This document shows, one piece after another, positions 46,696-57,384 of a stretch of 64,000 nt of DNA (within the stretch, counting starts at the first letter, position 1; every line of letters starts with the position of its first letter). The stretch is from Salvia splendens (lineage: Eukaryota > Streptophyta > Magnoliopsida > Lamiales > Lamiaceae). The notes under the pieces were generated by a model. It saw nothing but the letters and a program-made list of their open reading frames with translations. It was not told the DNA's origin and did no database searches. A program made the translations under genes and the position numbers. The DNA lies in NCBI RefSeq assembly GCF_004379255.2, contig NC_056047.1, positions 31,386,293 to 31,450,292 on the forward strand, given 5' to 3'.

Positions 46696-47235
46696 CTACT
46701 CGGCACCTACGAGTGGAGGGGTCATCCCGAGCATCCCATCGACCTCTCTGTCTATTCTTAGAGGGGCTGAGATACGCATCCCGAGTCTCATTCTCTTAAG
46801 AACACGTGAGACATGTGGCTCACTGTCGCAGCGATTCTTCCGCATGCGGGCTTGAATCGGCGGATAGATATGTGGAGGTGGGTCACGTGGCGGTCCGTCA
46901 AATGCAGCTGTCATGGCCGGAAGTAGCACCTTTATAAGGCCGACTAAATCCCCCCGCGCGGTGTATTCGGGCCGGCTATACCATATGAAAGACCCAGACG
47001 CTTGGGCAGTCCACTCGCTCCAAGGAGATGGTAGAGTGTGGATGAGCTTTTGAATCCCCTCGTGATGGGTGGCTCCCCCATACGCGTAGGCATTCATCCA
47101 TCTATCGTAAAACCCGGTGATGTAGGACATAAGGAAGAGCTTCCCATCCCACTCGTAGTCTTGGTAGCGCTCAACTGGGTGGTCCCTATTGCTGGAGTAG
47201 CAATTACGCATCGGGGCATAATACTGATGGACCAT
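46696..47235 (-). CDS. unrecognised ORF in the chromovirus 5' leader
   Basis: 179 codons in the element's sense orientation, between PBS and gag. It is not gag, pol or a family I can name. The protein is rich in Trp/Tyr in its first half (YQDYEWDGKLF, ITGFYDRWMNAYAYGG, PSPWSEWTAQASGSFIWYSR) and basic in its second (RMRKNRCDSE, VLKRMRLGMR). After TAG at 46696 the frame continues for about 45 codons with an acidic stretch (ESEEEDPDEEEEEDP). Directly before the ATG is a long pyrimidine tract ending in AG, like a splice acceptor, so it could be an exon. Gene capture or an old element-specific ORF are both possible. Confidence 0.45.
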   Translation of the reverse strand: MVHQYYAPMRNCYSSNRDHPVERYQDYEWDGKLFLMSYITGFYDRWMNAYAYGGATHHEGIQKLIHTLPSPWSEWTAQASGSFIWYSRPEYTARGDLVGLIKVLLPAMTAAFDGPPRDPPPHIYPPIQARMRKNRCDSEPHVSRVLKRMRLGMRISAPLRIDREVDGMLGMTPPLVGAE

Positions 47236-48016
47236 CTAAAAGAAAAAAAAAAAGAAAACTCTGCATCATTCCAAGGATAGAAGGAAACAATGGGGTTTAA
47301 GTTTCAAAGTGAGATGCTAAGAACATGATGCGTATGAAGATGGCTATATATCAAGAGATTTAGGTATTTAAGTAGCATCATGTCAAGAATTTATATCCCA
47401 AGGTTATTTGTTCGCGGGTTTTCGTGTTTCGTCGAGTCGTAGTATGCCGACTTCCCCATAGGCCGCTCGCCTTGCACTAAGCATTTCGCATCTCTACGTT
47501 CATTATTATCGTAAGGTTTACGTTCATTGCACACTTTACAACTAGGTACAGTAGCATGCTCAATTTAATATCATAGATATTGCTTCATGCTGCAATCGCA
47601 TAATCATCATCATATAATTTCATCCAACTCATATAGATTTAACACATATTCGAGTAAAATATACAAGTTCATTTTCATAACATCATTCCTCATCCTTGGG
47701 CATTGACGCAATTGACAATTTCATGCCCATGTATATTCATCATTTCATATTCCAGGCCAAAACTTCCAAAATGTTATATTAACTTCGATTTTCATAGGAG
47801 TACTTTCATTCACACAAGAGTAATATTCCCATCGAAATTTCCAACAATTCACAGTTCATATCAAAATCCATTAGAATACTTGTTACCTCATTCTTCGTGG
47901 TTGAGCAGGGATGAGTTGTGGTGTTGAGCTCTCGATGTTTTTCATTTAGCCAATTTACACGTGAATAGATTTTTGACTTAAACAAGACTCTTGGGTCCAG
48001 AGCGGAAAGAACTGAG
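47236..48016 (-). other. chromovirus leader between PBS and the extra ORF
   Basis: AT-rich. Near the PBS the minus strand has a short ORF from 47948 (MKNIESSTPQL, 20 codons) that ends at AG/GTAACAAG, a donor-like site, which would pair with the acceptor-like tract at 47236. Splicing is inferred and the frames do not join cleanly. Confidence 0.35.
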
Positions 48017-48028
48017 GCTCTGATACCA
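48017..48028 (-). other. primer-binding site of the chromovirus (initiator Met tRNA)
   Basis: Minus strand TGGTATCAGAGC, three bases inside the 5' LTR. It is the standard complement to the 3' end of initiator Met tRNA and fixes the element's orientation. Confidence 0.9.
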
Positions 48029-48031
48029 AAC

Positions 48032-50809
48032 TGTCACGACCGCCCTTTAGGGTTAGTAAAAACGGGCGATCGTGATTAAGGGACTTAATGAACAAACATA
48101 GAAAACTAGGGTTTCAGTACCGGTTTGACCAAGAATTTAAGTTAAAAAAAATAAACGACCAAGGGTATTTATGTTTAATAAAGGAAAAGACTTAAAGGTT
48201 TGACATTATTCAAAAGATAACGAGTTTTCAACATCCAATTAAACAGTTTTAAAGTTTAACGCAAGTAAGTAAAGAAAACATCACAGCGGAAGCATCCAAG
48301 AGAAGAGTGAAGTCATGTGTGAGGACACAACAACACTCGGAGTTTCAAAACAGCCATAGTAATTCATTTATTTCTGCTCAACACCACCAACCCCTCGTCG
48401 CCGCTCAACCTGCACATAGGGAAAACACATGCAGGGCTGAGTACTATGAAAATACTCAGTGGCTCATGCCGGAAACATTTTAAAATAAGAGTATATGTTA
48501 TCATGCCATATGTAAGTAACCATCGGGGTTTTAACTTTAGAAAGGCCCGAGGCACAAAAATATTTTCCATTGTTCAAAATCTCGACTGCGCAGTCATTTT
48601 CCCATAGACGTGAACCATATCTGCCCATACATGACAAGGAATGCGGCCACAAATCAGGTCACTAGACCGGCCAGCCCGTACGCTGGCACACGATCTACCA
48701 TAGGTGTACACTAATCCAAGTAGAGTTTGCGGCTCTACAAGGATCCGAATTCGATTTATATAAAAATGGGAAAAGCTATTTCAGATAGGCACGTAAAAAT
48801 CAAAGCAAGCATGATAAGCATAATTTCATTTCCATTAATAAATTATTTAGGACGATGTCCTTATTTAAAAGAGAGCCCACCTCGACCGTTTAGATTTCAA
48901 GTACTTCTTTCCCTTTGTTATCACGCTTCGCGCACGAGTTACCACCTTTAGATAGTATGTATTACCAATCAGTCACAAACATTGACTCATAATTATGCAT
49001 GTCCCCACGTTTTCCCTTTTCCCCACTGACAAAAGGAAACACACCATAGCATACATCCTTGAATAACACATCACTTCATCATAGAGTGGCTCTTTAACAC
49101 ATATATAAATCATGTATATCATTTCACATAACAACATAGTTGTTTTTTAGTAAAGACAGAAATCTGGCAGCACTGCGATATCATTTTGTAAAAATCATTA
49201 AAAATTCACCCGACTTCCGTTGGGGCTAAAATTTTACCACAAAGTAGTAGACTCATCAAATAACTTCCAGTTAAAAATTCACGTCAAAATAACCTTTTTA
49301 GGTCGGTCCAATCGAAAACGTAACCTACTGGTCGAGAAAATATTTTCGGGCAGAACTGCGCAGTTAACTTCAAAAATTTACCAAAACTTCATCCTTTGTT
49401 AAATGGGTTGAAATTCACTCACAACACAGAATACACCATGAGGTTTACTCAGAAAAAGGAATCGAACAAAAAGGAGTTCATTTGGTCGGTCAAATACGCG
49501 TCGGAGTCTACTGTCTGAACTCACAATATTTTTTCATGTTTCAAAATTTGAATTAGGGTTTTATCCTCATTCATTCAAACACAACCTTTTCATGCTTCTA
49601 ACACACAAACATGCTTAAAAGAGTCCTCCCACTCATGTTTCCATATAATCACACATCATTCACCAATGATTTATTTAGACTTCACGCAATTGTATTCAAA
49701 ACGCATACACACATACAAACACAAATTCCCCACCGATTAGATTCTTAGCTTTGAAATCCCTACACTCACTATATGCATGAGGGAGTCAAAAGAATGCTTG
49801 AATGGAGAGGATGAAGAATAGAGGTTTGATTGTACCTTTCTTGATTAAAATGATCGGTAGAACAAATATAAATCTCGATTCTTCAACAACTCTTGGCAAT
49901 GGAAGAGTGGAGTAGAAGAACAAGTGGAGAGGGAAGGGGCGTATGTGAGGGAGAGAGGCGTGAGATTTGGGGTTAGGGTTCTCCTTCCCTTCTTATTTAT
50001 AGGATTAGAATAGACTCTCAATTAATTTGGAAGATTTGGAGAATTAATTGCATGAATATTTGAAAGAGATTTGGGGAGATTTGAGGGAGGGAAATCAACG
50101 TGAATTTGGGGAGAAATAAGGAGAGATTTTCAAAAATCATAGCTAATTAATCAGCCTATCATTTTATTTGGTACTTCATGGAGTAGAATAAAATAATACG
50201 GAGCAGAAAAATAATAAAATCCTCCCAAATTAATAGGAAATAGGCATGTGATTTTTGGTTCATCCCACAAGGAAAATTTCCAAATCTTTAATAGAATAAA
50301 GTAAGGCAAGACTTACTAGGATATTCCAATTCATTCATGGAAAGAAATAAGTAAGGAATCAATTATAGAATAATTAATTTCTCCTCTCCCAAAATTAGGA
50401 GATTTCGAAAATCTCCATGAACAAGTCATAGGGGTCGAAATTTCCATGGAGGAAATAAAGAATAATTGGCTTTGGATTTAATTTGGATAATTATCCCAAG
50501 CAAATAATTAAATCCAAGAAAATAGAATTCCTCTCCATCAATTAACAGTGGTCGAAAATTTCTGAACAAAAGGGCAAGGTAATTATTGATGATCCTATTT
50601 AAATCTCACTCCCCAAAAAAAAAATAATTTACTGCAATATATATTTAATTCTGCATCAATTAATTAAAGCCACGTCATAAATCGACGAATTTGATTCGGT
50701 CAAATCAGAATTAGGTCACCAAAGCAAATACGTAACAATTTGTCATTTAATTGCGGCAATCAAAGAAATAAATGCAATCGTCATAGGGTTCGAAAAGTGG
50801 GGTGTTACA
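48032..50809 (-). repeat. 5' LTR of the chromovirus
   Basis: 2,778 bp, TGTCACGACC...GGGGTGTTACA, followed by the target duplication GATCT. It lacks a 15-bp repeat (GGTTCGAAAATTAGG) present near the end of the other LTR. Confidence 0.93.
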
Positions 50810-50814
50810 GATCT

Positions 50815-52516
50815 TCCCTTCGTTCCCTCGCATCTCGCTCAAGGAAGTTGCTATCTGAGACAGTTGCTTCGCCAACATATCCAATGTCGCCTTTTGTTCC
50901 TGCTGAGCATCCTGAAGCTTGTGGACTACGTCATTGTTCGATTGCAAGTTGTTCTGCATATGCTATTGAGAACTGACGAGGTCATGCACCATTTCATCCA
51001 GATTCCTTAGCATTTTTGAATTTGGCAGACTGGGCCCTGGGCCTGCACTTGGATTCGAACCACTCGCTTGATTCTGGCGAAGGTTTCCTTGACCTCCTGA
51101 ACTATTTTTGTACTGATTTCCTGGCCCTTGGTAGTTGGTTTGGAAATTCCTTTGGTGCGGTAGCACATAAGAGCTCCCTTGATGGTTTTGGTTCCTGTTT
51201 CCCCAATTCGAATGATCTCCTTGGTTTCAATTATTCCAGTTGCCCTGCCCCTCTTGACTCCTTCCAGACCAATTACCCTGCCTCTCGGGCTGAGGTGCAA
51301 GCTGGATACTCTGTTGTGGTGCTGGCTGGCTCTGTTCGTTGTCCGACCATCTAAAATTGGGATGGTTCCTCCAGGGTGCGTCTCTTTGTCTCCATGGATT
51401 CCAACTCCCCATCGCATTAGCTTGGGCCTGGTACTCTCTTTCCTGAGGTCCATAATATTGCTGAAGTTGACTATCTCCTAGACCCGGAGGTTTTTCCTTT
51501 GCTTGTGAGGTTGGTAGTTTGGTCTTTTCGATTGCGTTCAACAGTGCTTTCTCAAGCCTGTCGATCCTTGCCTCTACCTTCTCATCATCTTGCTCCCTCA
51601 TCGCATTCACCGATCCTCTCTTCACAAAATTCCTTGGGTTATCGTATGCCTTCTTGGCATCTATCAACTTCCCCAGGATCTCTCTTGCTTCGCTTCCCTT
51701 CTTCCTTGTAAAATTTCCCCCGCTCGAGGAGTTCATTAAATCCTCTGACTCAGGGTTTGTTCCTTCATAGAATAGATAATAGGTCTCTGCCTCTATCATC
51801 CTGTGATTTGGGCATGCATCCTACAACCCTTTGAACCTCGACCAATATTGACTCAACGACTCGTCGTAGTCCTGCTTGCACTCCACTATTTCTTTCTTCA
51901 GAGCATTTGTTTTGTTGGAAGGGAAAAAGTAATCAAGGAATTCCAGTTTGAAATCCCTCCATGTGTGGATAGAATCCGGGGGTAACCTTAATAACCACGT
52001 GTTGGGTTCCCCCTTCAAGGCAAAAGAAACCGCACGCAGGCGATAGTCCTCCTCTGTTGCATCATTTGGCCACTTCTGAATGCTGCACAATTTGCTGAAT
52101 TCATTCAAGAACTCGTACGGGCACTCATTCCTTCATCCAGAGAATGTGGGTAGGATACCGAGCACGTTCGTCTTGATCTCAATGGACCTCTGTCGCGGAT
52201 TCATCACTATGGCTTAAGCTGGCTCTCCATCCAGATGAGCAGTGAGCGAACTAATCTCCGGATCTGGATCGATTATGTTCACCATGTCCCTTATTTCTTC
52301 TTCCTCTGTGCTTGTTTCCGAAGACGATTTAGGATCCTCACTTCCTGACGAGTTCCAATCCTCTTCACTTTCCGAACCAAATGGAAATGGATCTCCCGTA
52401 GATAATCCCGATCTGGTGGTGACCGTAGATGCTGTGTCCTTGACCTGCCAAATAAACTGATCGTTCCTCCACTCAGATGAGTCACCACAGTGTCCAATCC
52501 GCGAGCCTCTGCTCAT
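50815..52516 (-). pseudogene. Athila-type gag, right part of the copy split by the chromovirus
   Basis: Start ATG 52516 (MSRGSRIGH). A single frame reaches the insertion site with four stops: TAA 52214 (Gln in the other copy), TAG 51821 (Leu), TGA 51227 (Arg) and TAG 50963 (Gln). Blocks: QFIWQVKDT, CPYEFLNEFSKLC, LKGEPNTWLLRLPPDSI, FPSNKTNALKKE, KLIDAKKAYDNPRN, an Asn/Gln/Gly-rich tail and LAKQLSQIATSLSEMRGNEG. One stretch near 52120-52140 is altered against the other copy. The reading resumes at 22098. Confidence 0.87.
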
Positions 52517-52601
52517 AAACTGAAAAATAAAGAAAGAGAAAGAGAAAATAAAACTATGTACGCCAAAATCCTCTAAACACAATCACAAATTACGCCATCC
52601 A

Positions 52602-52619
52602 TCCCCGGCAACGGCGCCA
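52602..52619 (-). other. primer-binding site (Asp tRNA type) of the split Athila copy
   Basis: Minus strand TGGCGCCGTTGCCGGGGA, two bases inside the LTR, identical to the site at 28465-28482. Confidence 0.85.
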
Positions 52620-52621
52620 TA

Positions 52622-54306
52622 TGAAGCACGCTTGTCGTTAGTGGGAGTGTGTGTATAATAAACTTCTAGATCGAGCCGCCAAGTCCAATGAATCCACTAA
52701 ACACTAAGTCTAGGAACTCAAAGCGACGCGGAAGACTCTGTCGATGGACACACAAACTCTCGTGTTTCAAAGATCCCTCAGCCCGTTATACTATAGACTA
52801 GTATAGAGAAGCAAGGGGTTGATCCCACGAAGATGGACACGTAAGAAAGCATCTAGAGATTTTTGGTTAGAAAACGGCTGCTGCCACGCAAACTTGGGTT
52901 GAGATATAACTACTTCTAGACCTAAGCACGAAATTAAACACTAGACCTAGTAAACTGTACACAGCATGCAGACATCGAACATCCTTAGATCTATGTAATT
53001 TTAAACTTACTTTCTAGACCAAGCAAACAATTACCAACTATAGCTAAACAGAACGCAAATAGAAGTGGGGACCAAATTCCAGAAATATCAAGTACGGAAG
53101 AATGGCTGTGAAAGTGGTAGTGTATGGAAAGTACTAGTTTACTATAAAAGGTTAAACAGAATATCAGAGGAAAAGAGGTAGTTAGGTGACTAGACTGACA
53201 GATCTGTAGGTACCAGCTGAAAAGGTAGAAAAAGTAAAGGACAAAAGCAAAAGTAACTAAAAAGTAAAAGTGGTCCCAAACTTGGATGTGGATGTTATCT
53301 TCTTCAACATGAATAAACTCAGATCAACAATCTCAGATTTCATGAACGAGAAACACATATTGACAAACTTCACAGCTCAGATCTACAATTAAAACTTCGA
53401 ATCAAAAGATCGAACACTGAAACTGCAATTATGCTTACTGGTCAACATGCAGGGTGGCAGAAATCACGTAAACTGGGTTTTCACACTTAACTAATTCAGA
53501 TCTAAAATCTAACAGCTATCTAGACTTGCAAACTCAGAGAGATTAACTACAGAAGTTAAAACATGCGATTCCACACTGAAAATTACCGTAACAGCTAGAT
53601 CTAAGCTATCTAGGCAGAAAGAAGCGAAAACAAACATGAACCGATGCTGGAAAACAACTTCATAGCATTTAGAAAACGTTTGGATCACAACCAAGACTTC
53701 AAAATAAGCAAAATACTGGAAATGCGAAAGATCCAACGTAGAGAAAACAAACAAGATTAACTAGAAAGCAAATAAAGATTGTTTTTGCCACTCCTGTGAA
53801 CTGCTAACTACGATCGTGCTGACTAGAACGAGAGAATGAAACTCCGGCGAACTGATGATCTTCAAGTGACCACGGCTGTGGCGAGGAACGAGAATTACGA
53901 AGGATAACGCTGAAGGAGGGATCTACCGAAGAGAAATTGCTAACTAAGCAGAGGAGTTAACTAACTAATTGATGATTTTCTCTCCAAGTGGCTTCCTTTT
54001 ATTGGGAGGCCTCCCTTAATTTTTAGGGTAGACTTCGAACATGAAATGACTCTTTTGCCCCCTTGCTTGCGGCTGATCTTCCCAGCTATCATTCTTCTCC
54101 ATCTCGAGCCTTTTTGGCATGCATATGGTCAGGATAACAACATCCTGACGCCCTTTTCGCCTGAAGTATCTGAAGCTTTGCCTACTGGCTAGAACACTTA
54201 CTGGCTAGAACACTTCCCTGCACACGTTAGCAACTGTTTTGCAGAATATATACCAATTATGCACATTATACTGACCAGTAACCAAGACCTAGAATACGAC
54301 TTATCA
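52622..54306 (-). repeat. Athila LTR shared by two internal regions
   Basis: 1,685 bp; on the minus strand it begins TGATAAGTCG at 54306 and ends GTGCTTCA at 52622. On the 52.6-kb side it is followed by a PBS and gag, so it acts as a 5' LTR; on the 54.3-kb side it is preceded by GAGGACAAGCATG...GAGCAGTT, the 3' end of another Athila internal region, so it acts as a 3' LTR. A possible TATA motif, AATAAAAGG, lies on the minus strand near 54000. Confidence 0.85.
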
Positions 54307-57300
54307 AACTGCTCACATACCACATGCTTGTCCTCAAGCGTGGAGAACAAACAAAAAGAAGTAAGTCGAATTCTAGCCTGGTTACTCCCCTGACCGACTC
54401 TATCCTACCCTAGACTCTAACTATGACGCAAAGAAAAACACATAACAAAGACAAACACATAAAAGAAAACTAAAACACTTAGACACATTAACACAGTAAT
54501 TGGGCTATATTTTCAATCATCCCTCCCCTCGGGATCAGGTGCAATCCGGCCTTAGACAGCCTTGAACTTCCGCCGCCCCCCTTTTCTCTCCCAGTCAGTA
54601 TATCTGCTCGTCAAGATCGCCCAAACTCTCGGCCAAACACTAGGTTCACTCAGTCACTCATACCTCACCAGGAATGTTAGGACTGCATTCTCTCAATATG
54701 CTCAACCACGATTGCTTCGGACTTAGATCTCACGTGCAGCTACTGAAGGGCTTAAAGGCTTGTAACGGGGCTATTGGTTTGTAATGTTTTGGGGTGGATG
54801 TTCCTAAGGCTCTAGGTTCAAAATTTCTACTTTATTGAGGTTGGGGAACTGTGTGCGCTTGGGCCTCTGGTTAGTTGCTTTTCTTGGCTGGCGCTTCTGG
54901 TTTTGATCTCCAACTGGTCAGTAGCTTCTTGTGGCTTCGCCACCCTTATGCCTTCTTCATTTTTTTGTGGCCAAGTTTTTCTGACCATTTTCCTTCATCT
55001 TTTCTCTCTTTTTTCTTCTTTCTTCCCCCCCCCCCCCTTATTTTTCTTTGTGGCTTTGCCACCCTTAGGGATGTCAATCGGGCCAACCCGTTCTGGTTCG
55101 GGCCAACCCGTTCTGGTTCGGGCCAACCCGTTCGGGTACGGGCTATTCGGGTTATGGTTTTTTCGGGTTATAAAAGTTCGACCCTAATCCTAACCCTTCG
55201 GGTTTCGGGCTAACCCACCGGGTTATTCGGGCCAATGCGTATTTTTAATTCTTTTAATATATTCAAAAAATAATATGTATTTTAAATTTTGTTTAATTAT
55301 ATACATATTTTTAATTAATCATTCAGCAATGAAATACATATTTTTAATTTTCTTTAATATTTTTAAAAAGATTAAGTTATTTAAATTTAAATAACTTATT
55401 CATTACATAATTATTTACAAAATATCTATCAATAGTATGTTTATGTTTATGCATTTAAAACATAAATCAACAATTTATTTCAAAATTCAAACATAAATCA
55501 ATTCGTAAAAAATTAAATAAAATTTTCATAACGTGAGAGGTGCATTGTAGATGTAACAAAAGTATTTTGAATTGTTAAAGAGTGAATTATCAAGATGCTA
55601 GCTAATTGGAGTAACTTTAAGTTTTCTAGAATTATGATTAGTCAAATTTAATTTATTCCAGCTGTAAATAAGTCAAATAATAATTTATCTTTGTTTTAAG
55701 AATCATCAAAGTACGCATAATTCAATGACGAAGCGGCGTCAAAACACTTTGCACTATTATATTGGAAATATACTAAAAGAAAGCTTTTATAAACGAGTAT
55801 TTATGAATCCATGAACCACATGGTGATTTTTTCGTGATCTTATATAGTCGGTTGACGTATTTGGATTTTGCATGGTTTTAGAGGGTTGTCTTGGATGATT
55901 TTGATTATATTTCTATATTTTGGTATGTTTACATGTTTGTTGAGAAATGATAGAAAATTGATTAGAAAATGTACACAAAATATGTGGATGTGCATCAGCC
56001 TTGTTTGAGTCAATTTTTCTCGCGATTTTGAAGTCTGATAAACCTATAATACATATATATTGCACGCCTCAATCGGAGCTTTGCAGAGAAAGTTATGACC
56101 GTTACAAAAACTGCTCACTGTGCAAAAGCCTTCAACCCGACGGGCCGACCCGTAACCCGAACGGGTCAGCCCGCCTAACCCGACAACCCGAACGGGTCAG
56201 CCCGAATGGCCCGATTTTAAATTCGGGCTGCGAAATTACAACCCTAACCCTGTATTTTTATCGGGTTATTCGGGCTGGCCCGCGGGTTCGGGTTACATTG
56301 ACATCCCTAGCCACCCTTATACCTTCTTCTTCTTTTTTGGACATGGGATAACTCCCTGGTCGATTTTCTTCCAAACTTTCTTGCCCAGCTGGTTCCTGCC
56401 TTCTTATACACCTTTCTGGCCAGTAAGGTCCAATAGTCTCATGCCTTGCACACACAATCCCAGTGTCTAGGGGTGTATATCTGGGTATAAAGAGTTAAGA
56501 AAATGGGTTCTAAAGGTGGTTTTCTTTCTTTTTTTTAGAGGGAGGGGGTTTCCTACTGCCTTCAGTGTTCGCTACCCGTGGTCACTTCATCTTAGGCAGT
56601 TTGTGGCAGCCGCTCTTTTCTTTTCAATATATGTGGAAAGTGGTTCCACTTAAAGCTTATAACTCACATTTTAAGAGGGCTTTCGTGTTTGGCTCTAAGG
56701 ATGGGCTTTCCCCTCATACTTGCATCGTCTATCCTGACTAGTAGGTACTCAAGGGGGTGATTTCTGTTTTCCAGCATGTCGTATCTCCCTCAATTCCCCT
56801 CACCGTCAGCTCAAGACAGTTGAGTTTTAAGCCCAATAAACACAAAATAAAAATTAAAAAAACTAGACCTAACCAAACACTAACACAAGCACAAACACAA
56901 ACTACACATATACACATACATCATACTGGTCATTGCGTGCCCCTCCCATTTCACAAGTGTCGGCCCTCAGATAAGGCTGTGAAGTGGAAAAGGTAATGGC
57001 CAGTATGGTAGACACAACGACATACTAAAAACTAAAACTTCTCACACTTAGACTATAAAATAGGCTAAGTGGGAGAGTTTAAAACCTAAGCAAAAACCAA
57101 CAATTACAAAGCACATATATACATAAACTTCTCACACTTAGACCATGCAATGGTCTAAGTGTGAGCCAACATGCTTTCGAAAAACAACAAACTAGAAAAC
57201 ACAGAAAACATGCGCCAAAGAGACAAACCTTTTATTTCTCACACTTAGACTATTAAATAGGCTAAGTGTTATGAATGGGGTTTGCGCACATACACAAATT

Positions 57301-57384
57301 ATACTACCTAAACAAACACCAAAACACAAACAAAAATACGGAAAGCTAAAAAAAAATCTGAAAATTAAAACGAAAACTAACTGG
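54307..57384 (-). other. 3' non-coding region of the second Athila element
   Basis: Apart from the hAT-like insertion (55066-56309) there is no gene. Three hairpins with CTAAGTGTGAG or variants lie at 57041-57075, 57131-57165 and 57238-57271. The middle one is a perfect 16-bp inverted repeat (CTCACACTTAGACCAT, loop GCA). Confidence 0.75.
55066..56309. mobile_element. hAT-like non-autonomous element
   Basis: 1,244 bp with terminal inverted repeats TAGGGATGTCAAT and an exact 8-bp target duplication GCCACCCT (55058-55065 and 56310-56317). The subterminal regions consist of repeated CGGGTT/AACCCG motifs; the middle is AT-rich. An 8-bp duplication is typical of hAT elements. No transposase. Confidence 0.88.

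Larger units (their letters stand above)
22099..50809 (-). mobile_element. Ty3 chromovirus (Tekay/Del-like) with two nested insertions
   Basis: LTRs at 22099-24902 and 48032-50809, target duplication GATCT (22094-22098 and 50810-50814), PBS for initiator Met tRNA and order gag-PR-RT-RH-IN on the minus strand define the element. Without the nested Athila element and solo LTR its own length is about 12.3 kb. The pol ends in a short WRNHGHEEATWELE chromodomain-like tail, and the sequence before the 3' LTR (TTTCGGGACGAAATTTC) is typical of Tekay/Del elements. Coding parts are interrupted by several stops and frameshifts. It inserted into an Athila gag. Confidence 0.93.

Noticed and set aside
55029..55038. 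Run of C's as assembly gap or marker
   Set aside because: A simple homopolymer in a pyrimidine-rich stretch; nothing else suggests an artefact.
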